Assembly: GCA_037976565.1 (NCBI GenBank)
Contig: CP137669.1
Span: 34,899,613 to 34,963,612 of the forward strand
From: Mesocentrotus franciscanus
Lineage: Eukaryota; Echinodermata; Echinoidea; Camarodonta; Strongylocentrotidae
Length of the DNA: 64,000 nucleotides
Reading direction: 5' to 3'
The stretch's first letter is position 1; each line of letters opens with the position of its first letter. Of the stretch, positions 49,801 to 60,200 are shown piece after piece. Made by a program: the position numbers and the translations under genes. The notes beneath the pieces are model-generated. The model saw nothing but the letters and a program-made list of their open reading frames with translations. It had not been told where the DNA came from and did no database searches.

Positions 49801-52800
49801 TTACAAAGAAAAAAAAAACAGAACAAAAAAAACATTTGACTTGTCATAAGTTCATAATAAGTTGAGCTCAATCAAACCAATAAAAGGAGTCTATATGAGG
49901 TCACTATTTATGTGAATCTGAAATTGGCAATTTTGTCAGTGGATTATTGTGTACATAAACATCATTAATTTCTGTTTTTCTCCTAAGTTCCTTCTCCCCC
50001 TTTGCACTGATCAAAATATATTCTGGATGGCATATCTAGGTCCTCTAAAGAGAAAAGACCCTCCCCGAGTCATACATTTTGAAAAAGTGAGATTTTAGTC
50101 ATTTTATGAGTTGAAAAAAATGGGACAGTTGTCCGTCACTACATCAGTGACATTACCAAAACAGCCAATTAGAGTGTCTTTACGTACAGTGATTACAACT
50201 TTTAATTTTTTTTTCATTTTTTGTTTAATTTCATTCAAACTTTTAACACTCTGCTTCTCTGATTTTCCTGCTTTCTTTTAGAGTGGTTATCTATTAAGGT
50301 TGCCGTTGGATTTTCCTTTAAAAGAGAAGTGTGTAAGATGACGTACCTCTCTGTAGAAGACGTCTCTAGGAGTGAGACCGGAAGGGACTGCATCTTGCTT
50401 CCTCTTCCTCAAGGCACGACATACTGCTGTGTCAATCAGTCCCTGGAATCTGGTTTTAAAAAATAGATGAGAGAGGGTGTATGTGGGTGAGATTGGGTAT
50501 TTACAATGGGGTGTTCACTCACACTCAAAAAATGTATGAAGGACTGCTTCAAAGTTTGTGGAGAAAGGAGTCTATTCTTGAAATCTCTGCATTTTGTCCT
50601 TGGACTGCAAGAGAGAGGGGAAGGAAGAGAAATGGCAGGAAGACAGACAGAGAGAATGAGAGAAAGGCAGGATTACGGCTCACTCACATATGGCACGATA
50701 AACCAAAGATTTTTTAATTTTATAATGACATAAAGATGAATGCACTTAGCATTTCTGCATCATATAACACAGAGAAGTAAGTACGCATAGGGCATCTGTT
50801 GTGTGTGTCCACCTTTTTACATCCCAACTTGCATCGCACTTATATATGTAGAAAAAACCCGCTGTAGTTACCCAAGTCATGTGTGAACGAATCTTTAGTC
50901 AGGACAGGGTAAAGGCTCGTTCAGATATAATGCGGTAAACCGCTGCAAAAACGCTGCTGTGTTTTTTTAATATGTGAAAATAAATGGCAAATGCGCACAA
51001 GTTCCTGCTTTTATTTGCTGAGCTTTGTGTTAAAAGATACAGAAATGTGAAGCATGACATATTTTGTGTCATCATAAAAAAACGCAATGGTTTTGCCGCG
51101 TCATATCTGCAAAAGGCTTAAGAGCTGTCAAACTTACTTGACATGTTTGTTACACAGTGCTCTAGCAGCAGAGAGCTTCTCGGCATGCTCACTGAGAAGG
51201 TTGTGTGTCGTCTGCGGTAGGTCTCTCACAATCACTGAATGAAGCTGAGGAGAGAATTGCAATCAAATATCTGTTTTTAAAGCTTGAACTTCAGCAATTT
51301 CTATGTTCATTTTGTCACCATTCACTCACACGGGACTCAGTAGAATACTACAATAAATGCCTGAACAAGTCTCACACACGCACACACACACACAGACAAA
51401 ATGAAAAACAAAATATAACAAAAAAGGGAGGAGAGACTTGAGGGTCACAGTTATTCAGTTCACTTTTCCCTTCCCAGGCACAGATTATGCTAAACACTGA
51501 TAATAATATTGATAATGCAAATCCATTTATGGGTTAGACTTGTTACATACCATATCCCAGATGCCGACATCCTTGATGAACTTGACGAGATGCTCATGGG
51601 CTTTCATTTTGTCTTCCAGCTGGTGCAGGAGGATGAGGGAACCAGTAGATGCTACAGAATCTGGAAGCAGGTAACCATAGTAATATAATAATAATAATAA
51701 ATCTGGATTTAAATAGCACTTAAGACAGAATACTGTCTCTAAGCGCTTTACAGATACCCCAGTCATCGGATTCATTCACGCACAGTGTGCACCATTTCCA
51801 CTCCCTTGGGAGTATTTCTACCATATGGTTACTGTAAGGGCATGTGGCATCGTCTATCATGAAGGCTTTCATCATCCTACCAGGTCCCCATTTCTCTTCT
51901 GGGTATGGAGTGGCAAATGTAGATTAATGTCTTGCCAAAGGACATTAGTGCCGTGTCAGGGATCATACCCACAACCTCTGCAATTCCAGTAAAGTGCTTA
52001 AATCACTTGACTATGAAACCTTTTCAAGTAATCAGTGGCTGTCTTAAATTCAGTATGCGGAGTAAGCCAGTATTTTACTCAGAATTTTGCTCGCCTAAGT
52101 AACATGTCTGAACTCAAATTCAGATATCATCTGAGCATTTTACTTAAGAAAGCCAACTTTAAGGCAACAAAATTTGTAATTTTTTTGTTTTTTTGATGTT
52201 GTAAATTTCATTTACACTGTTTCATTTAATTAACATTTTAATTTTTTTTTAAATATGAAAGAGTAGAAAACAGAAATAATTGTTGCCAATTCGAGGAGAA
52301 AAAAAAATTGATTCATTTTGACCTATGGCAAACTCTGAAATGCTATGATTTAATGCAAACAAAATGTTCAACACTCAAATTCTTAGGCACGCATTGCCTC
52401 GCGCAGTAAAGACGGGTTTATGCATTCACCTTGAGGGAGAGACTCCGCCCATCTTGGATCCGAAGCTGGAAAGTCATCAATGAGTTCCCGACTCAGTTTA
52501 GCCACTGCCTGGTCCAGGGACGAGTTGGTCTTCCCTCTCTCAAATGTGTCTTGGAGGAACAGGTCCTGAACTAAGTTCTCTGCCTTATTCTGCACAACAA
52601 GGAAATAAAACATAAGCAAAGTTTTGAGCAGTGTTTCTAGCTCAGTAATTATTCAAGGCCACTCAATTTCAAATACAAATTTTACTTGTGAAAATTACAA
52701 GACAGAATTGAAGGATTTCCCATGCCCTAAAGTCACCCAGAATTGAACCGATGTTGGTCCTGTAACATGAAAATCGTCTACAATCAATTGCAAAGTCATC

Positions 52801-55800
52801 TCCCTTATGACTACAATGGATTGTATCTCAAAATGAATTGTACACTTTAGGTAACTATTTTTTTTAACATCACGTTATTGATCAAAGGAGACATAATAGC
52901 CCCAGACAAAACCAAATTATTGATAGATGCAGGGCAAAAATTTTATTGTAATATTGTTTGGATATGATAGATTGAAGAAGATACCATTAATTTGGGGGAG
53001 ATAAAATCAAAATATAAATGTAAAACATTACTTTACAGGACTCTGGCTTTGCTTTTACCATGAACCATACATTACACACAAAGAGGGAAAATGCAAGTTT
53101 TCATACCAAGTTAGAAAAAAATCAGACAAGAAGGTCAATAGATATTTGGCTAATCAATATAAAGTCAAACCTGTCCAATAAGGCCATCCAAAGAAAAAAG
53201 TAAAACTGGCCACTGTAGACAAGTGGTCTTTATAGAGGGGTAACCACTCAGACAGGCTTGACTGTATGACCAACATGATTTCATGTCTACATAACCTTTG
53301 ACCTCTCACCATGTCATGCTTGCACGAGTAGAGGAAGGCCATCTTGAGTCCATTCGTCTTATCCTCCTCTAAGTCTCCTGTTGTTGTCTCCAGGATGGAC
53401 GTGTCAGGTCGTGACCTGGATGCTGACATGACCTGGAAGGGTCGACTCCTAGTGGATGGCGTGGTGAAGGAAGACTGCTGCTGCATGGACTGCTGTTGCA
53501 TGGATTGCTTTTGGGAAAGAAAAGAAAATTAATTTAAGTTTCTTCTTCAAATTAGCTCTACCCTTTAGCTCTTCAACTGCAGCTCATTACTTCCTAAACA
53601 ATCTGTACATTTAAATTATACAGTGTTAATCTGCTATAAATGCAAAAAATATGTAAATGAAATATGTAAATGAAATAAAAATGTAAAAGTACATCTTGCC
53701 AGATGATATCTCAAATGAAATTACTTACAGGTTTCCCAGGTTTGCCTCAGTATTGAAAACACTCTCTTTGAAATTAATTAATAACCTGTCTTTAAAAAAT
53801 TCAAAATATTATGCAATTTATTGCTTCTTCTTTTGAGCTTATAGCTGCAGTGCAAATACTGTTTATGCACCACATAGGTTAACCCTTATTGCTTTAAATA
53901 AAAATTGTAATTAATTTTTTCCCCACAACTTATGATTTACCAATTTTTATGTTTAGCTAAGCAAATACACAACCAACAAAATAATACTTAAGATAATATG
54001 TATGGGTATGGCTTGATGCAGGTAGCTGGTGGAATGGATAAATAGAACTCGGATTACTAATCTTGCAACAATTACATTTTTTCCCCCCAAAGGGACACGT
54101 TCGACTGGATAAAATGAACAATCAGCATTACTTTATTATCATTTGCAAATTAATTTGTATTGTTCATAACTCTAGGATCGCGTTGCTATTTATGTTCATA
54201 AACTTTCATTTTCCCAACTTCTAGCATTAATGAAGTCATGGAGATGATGTTGATGGCAAATGTGCATATTAAAAAGCAAATTAGAAGAAAGGAGTAACAG
54301 GTTTTTGTGGAAATAGAAGCCTCCTCCCCCTGCATGAACTAGCAATGATATTGACCCAGATTCAAGGTGTGCATTACAGTTTAACAATTTTTTAAAAAAA
54401 AGAAGAAAATCCTGACTAAACTAGATGGATGTTCGACTGCATGCAGTCAAAAATGATGCCTCCGCCATAGAGCAATTTTACAAACCAAAACAGAAGCAAT
54501 TTTAAAACTTCAAGTTTGATTGTAATACATTAACAGGTTCTTAGAATATCGTGATTAAAAGCTATTTTTCATATACATGTATGACCCTTTGAACTTTGAC
54601 CTCATGACCCTAAAATCTAATCAGTTCATTGGCTCTGCAAGATGCATACATGTCCCGAGCTTGATAGTAATCCATCCGCCAGTATTGACAATGCATTCAC
54701 AAGCTATTTTTGCATACATAATAAGCCCTGTGACCTTTGACCTCGTGACCCCCAAATCTAATCAGTTCATTAGCTCTGCAAGATACATACATGACGCAAG
54801 TTTGGCGGTAATCCATCAATCGGTTCTTGTGATAACGCGATCAAGAGCTATTTTTGCATACATAATTGGCCCTGTGACCTTTGACCTCGTGACCCCCAAA
54901 TCTAATCAGTTCATTAGCTCTGCAAGATACATACATGACCCAAGTTTGGCGGTACGTGTACGGATGGACGGACAACTTTGTAGCGGAGGCATAAAAATTG
55001 AACATACATGTATATGGTAAAATTAATAATTTCAAGAAAATTGAAGGAAGTTAACAGAAATACAAAAGGAAATCACTTTTTAAATTATTTCTAAATAAAA
55101 AGTTTATAAAAATACATAATTTCTTGAAAGAAAATAGACACCCTCACCCCAAGTCACACCAAAGTCTATGGAATAATACATGCAGTCATACGTGACAGTG
55201 TGAGAGTGTCTATTTTATTTCTAGCAATACTGTAGGTGTGATATGAAATCATATTGAGCCCCTTATGTAACAAGTGTAATCCCCCCCTCGAATCCTTTAC
55301 ATTGAGAAAATATATAAAGTAAGCAGAGATTCCGGAATATGAAATTTAAAAAAAAACAAACAAACAATGCTTCTGGTCAATACTGAAAATATGAAATATG
55401 GCCCAGCAATGATTTCATCTGAATAATGGAATGAAATTTCAAAATTTGTTTAAAAAGATTTAAAACTAAAAATAACATGTTTTAAAGGATTTCAAGTGAA
55501 AAAAAATGTCAATGAAAGTATGAAAAAATTACAAATAGAGAAAACCTTTTAAATCTAGTTTGGCAGTGTTCTTAATGTTCACAAGCTTTCATTTCCCCCA
55601 ACATCTATGGGGGTTTGGCTTGCTACAGGTTACTTGTAGAATGGATAAATAGAGCTCGGAAAACTAATCTTGCAACAATAAATTTGTGTATTTTTATTTG
55701 GAGAATGGAATAAATTTCAAAATTTGTTTAAAAAGATCTAAAACTAAACAATGGATTTTGAAAATAACATATATTAAAAGAATTTCAAGTGAAAAAAATG

Positions 55801-57227
55801 TCAGTGAAGGTATGAAAAAAAATCAATTACAAATAGAGAAATCCTTGAATGTTAACAGAACATGATACAAAAAAAAAAAAAAAATGATTTCAGGAAATTT
55901 GAAGCAAATATGACACAAATGGGAACCAAGAATGTTACCCGTTTGGTATGATGCTCAAATCCAGTAATATGTATCCTACGCTGTCAATACAAGACATGCA
56001 TGATTCAAATAAGAAGGTATTGGGAATGCATACAACTACTGAAGTCAAATACAAAAGTATATAATATAGCAACAAAATTTGACATTTTGTATGTTTCTTG
56101 CTCGAAAATAATCGCTTTCTGTTCAGATTTCCATACTTCAGAGAGGTTAATTTGCAAGAATGATACTATAGTCAGAAGACAAAAGTACAAGTATAACTGA
56201 AATCATCCTTTCCATTTTTTGTACAATCCCCAAAGATTAACATTTATTTCTGATGGTTTTGAGAGGCTTGTTGTACAGCTGAAAAGTCATAAATATATCT
56301 TAATGATGCCAAGTATATAATGCAAAGTTTTAAGTCATATTGTTATCATTAAAAAATGATTTTATCTCTTAAGATATCTCTCCCTTGTGATATATGTTTA
56401 AGTATACAAGTAAAATGTTTTAAAATGTCCCATTGGCAAATGTTTGAATGTAGAAAACACTGTAATCAGATACAAAGACAAATTTGAAGCATTTTATTTT
56501 TTACTTCATGTTTGTTCTCTTAGTTATTTCGCTGCCCATACATCTGTTTACTGATTTTGCATCAGGCAATTTAAAATACTGAATTGTAGTTTGGAATTGT
56601 TTTGATATTTACCTCTAGTCTTGAAGCTTGCCCTGTTCTGCTGTCATCCATAATGAAACTAAACAAAAATAATGATAAAGTGACCACTTTATAAAATTGA
56701 CAGCCAATTTGTAAAGGTTTAGTGAACCCTTACACTTTTATTGGACGTTTACATTAAAATTTGCAGTTGGAAGCCTTTCCAAATTGTCCACAATGATCAT
56801 ACTCTAATAAAAGGTAAGCTGTCCAACAAAGCAAATTATCCAAACTCCATTGTACAGACTTTTGATGACCCTATACAACATTCATCCATCTATTCATCTG
56901 TACATTCAACTATTTTTTTTTTAAAGGTGATTCAGCTATCTGTCTAATTTCTCTTTTATCAATTTCGCCATCCATCATATTTTCTACCTAACTATCCCAT
57001 CCAACCCAATCCAGGAAATTATAAAGCGCCAATATCTAGTTGCCTAATCAAAGGCGCTGATGAGACTGAAAAGCTACCCAAAATGTTCATGATTACAATT
57101 GTGAAAGACAAAAAAGCAGCGACTAATTGTAAAGCAATCTGAAATAGGTATGCCTTTAGTTGAGTTCTGAAAGTGGATAACTGGCGACAAGAGCGAACTA
57201 TCCATCCATCCATCTAGATCTACTATT

Positions 57228-57275
<48 letters not shown>

Positions 57276-60200
57276 GGTACATGTTTATCTTTCTATCTAT
57301 CTCTCTATTGCTCTATCTATCTATCACATAATCTGTCAATCTGTGCATCATTGTGTAGCTTTTATTTCTATCCAAATATCTTCTATCTCTTTATATATTG
57401 ATTTACTTATCTATCTTCTATCTTTCCATCTATCTAGGTGGCCTAATAAATAGTACGAGTGTAAACATGATTATTGTCTTGACACTGGTGTTGATTACAT
57501 TACAATGCCTCAGTCTATCTATACCTTATATTATGACAGATAGGGGGTTGCACTAAGACACTACCTAATATCTCCTTACCTTGGCATTTCTGATTGTGAT
57601 GTATTGACCGTGATAACCCCATGGTTGCTGGAGAAGAAAATTGCTTGGCCATCAAAGCAACCTGATAAAATAAAAATCAATGAATATCAGGAGTGGCACA
57701 GATGCAAACTGGTATTTCTCTGCATAGAAATTCTTACTACCGGTACTGAAATTCTCCTCACACAAAGATTAAAATGAAAAACTTTATTCGCTTGGTGGCA
57801 AGGACAGTATCCAATTGGTAAAATCAATTAGATTTACTGCTCTTCTAAAATATGTAAATTTAGCTAAAAGTGACGAATTTGTTGGAAAACTTATACTAGA
57901 TAACCTGATGGCATCTACGATGTTTTCAATTCCCTTCACAAGACTATATAAACAGAAACAAGTCGTATGGGCCATTTTGTTGCTGATTGACTTTTGAGAA
58001 GTTAACTGAAGAGAGTGTTACCCTACCTGCACCTCTGATGGAGTCGCCTGCCTTGGAGAACCCCACTTCTTGGAAAGATGGCATCTGATCGAACAGTCCT
58101 AGAACGAAATATTTGGAATACAATATTAAAGTAAATATGAACAAAGCTCAAAAGTGTAATATCAATTATTTGAGAGGATGTATACACGTAAATATGACCA
58201 CATCACGACTGTACATCAAACTACATAGGGGTCATCTACACTCATTTTGAGACATTGAACATGTTTTAAAACATGACTGATAATAGACAGAAATGCAATA
58301 TGGTTCTTGATGTTGATGAACATTCATTTGTAATGTGCAGCTATATTGGAGGCTTTGGAGGAAACATCAAAAATAAGAAATATCTGCAATACTTGTTTTG
58401 CCCTGTACCCCTAACCCACACACTGTCAATAGAAGGCAAGGTGTCGCTCCTTGCAGGAGCTGCTGAACAATGACCAGAATGGCTCTGCCTCGACTACCTT
58501 TAGCGGGCCTCTGTTTCTTAATGCTTGTTGCAAATAACAACTGCCACATTTCTGTGAAAAAATTTCCTCCTATTTTTTATCAAATGCCAACATTTTCTAT
58601 AGCTGTATGTCCATCCTTGTAATTTATTATCAATAACAAGTTTTAGGAATCAGGGCTCAGGATTTGGATGGTACCAAGCACCGATGCAGAAGTGGGGGTG
58701 CTGGATCCATTGAACCCGACTTTGGTGTGTGTGTGTGGGGGGAGGGGGGCAGGGTTCTGCAATACTGATACACCTTCTAACCTTCCTTCTACTACCAGAG
58801 CCCTGAAAAACACATAAGATCTCCAGGTATTAAACTGGGGTGCCAGAACCTGTGTCATACTATTGCTGGGAAAAGTGTAAAGACACTCTATGTACTGGAC
58901 ATCTCGGTAGACCAACAGTCCACTAGACAAAAAAAAAGCCAGTCTGGTGAACCTCCGGACAAGTTGTCAGAAGGCGCTTCTTGTGGGCTGTCGGTCCCGT
59001 AGGCTGTAGCCCCCACGTAGAAGAAGACACTGACCCTGCTAATGGTTCTCACCTGAGCAGCATACGATAGAGTGTTGTGAGTAGATGTAACAGTGTGGGC
59101 CTCCAGGATTAGCAAGCAGGAGATGCTTATCTAGGGCACCCTCATCATCAGAATCCTGCAAGGAGAAAATTAGATATTATTACCACACCAATTGCAATTG
59201 CAAGGTACCCATTTACACCTGGATGGAGAGTGGCAAATGTGGACTAATGTCTTGCCAAACATTTTAAACATCTAATTTTCAAGAAGTAATGAATACATTG
59301 TTTTTTTTTATGTGATACATAAATTTATCATGACAATAAGTAATGCATGGATTAATTTTTGTGTGATTCCTAACAGTCTGTATTACCCTTTTCTACACAA
59401 TTAACAGTACTATGCAATATGTTGCAGGGCCTTCCGCAGTAATGATCGTGCACACCTTAGCTGCGCAGGGCCAGCTGATCATGTATTTACTATGCACAAT
59501 ACCAGGAACTCCAGGAATTGTACATGGTGAATACATGACCACCATAGCCATGCACATAGCCATGCACAGCTAAAGTGCGTATGAATATTAGTGCAGAACA
59601 TCCTTAAAGAAGAATTGCCATTTGACCCATCTACAATGTGGAAAAAAACAACTGCAGGGACTCCAGGGGGACTCTCCAAACCATTGCCCACTTCACAAAC
59701 TGCCCAGTTTCTACCAGAGCCTTGCTGATCATAAAACTTTGAGAATATCATTTGTGCAAGAGCCTGGGTCATGCAGTGGCTCAAAGTAGAGGTGTCAAGG
59801 TACAGTGGTTCATTCACTTGACTCTCAATCCGAGGTTTGAGGGTTCGAATCCCAGCCCAGCACTAACGTCCTTTGGCAAGACATCAATCAACATTTGTCA
59901 CTCTCCATGCAGGTGAAAATTGGTACCTGGCAATTGCTATGGTAATAATAATTGCACGGCCCCCAGGAAGAACAGCAATGATGCTGATAAGGGTTCCCCG
60001 GGTGAACAAAATTATTATTATTAATACGAAATAAGTGCATCAAAAATAATAAATCCCACCAGCATTTCAAATGAATTCCATATGAATTTAAGATTTATCT
60101 GAATTTAGAAAAGTTTAAAACCAACCTGCAGAGGGGTGGATGCCACAACAAAGCTTTCAAGTTTTGTTGGTGTGTCCGTATCTACTTGAACCTTCAGTGT

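Noticed and set aside
59842..59852. A tRNA gene suggested by the B box GGTTCGAATCC
   Set aside because: No cloverleaf with a paired acceptor stem or anticodon arm is present; related copies show it is part of a SINE.
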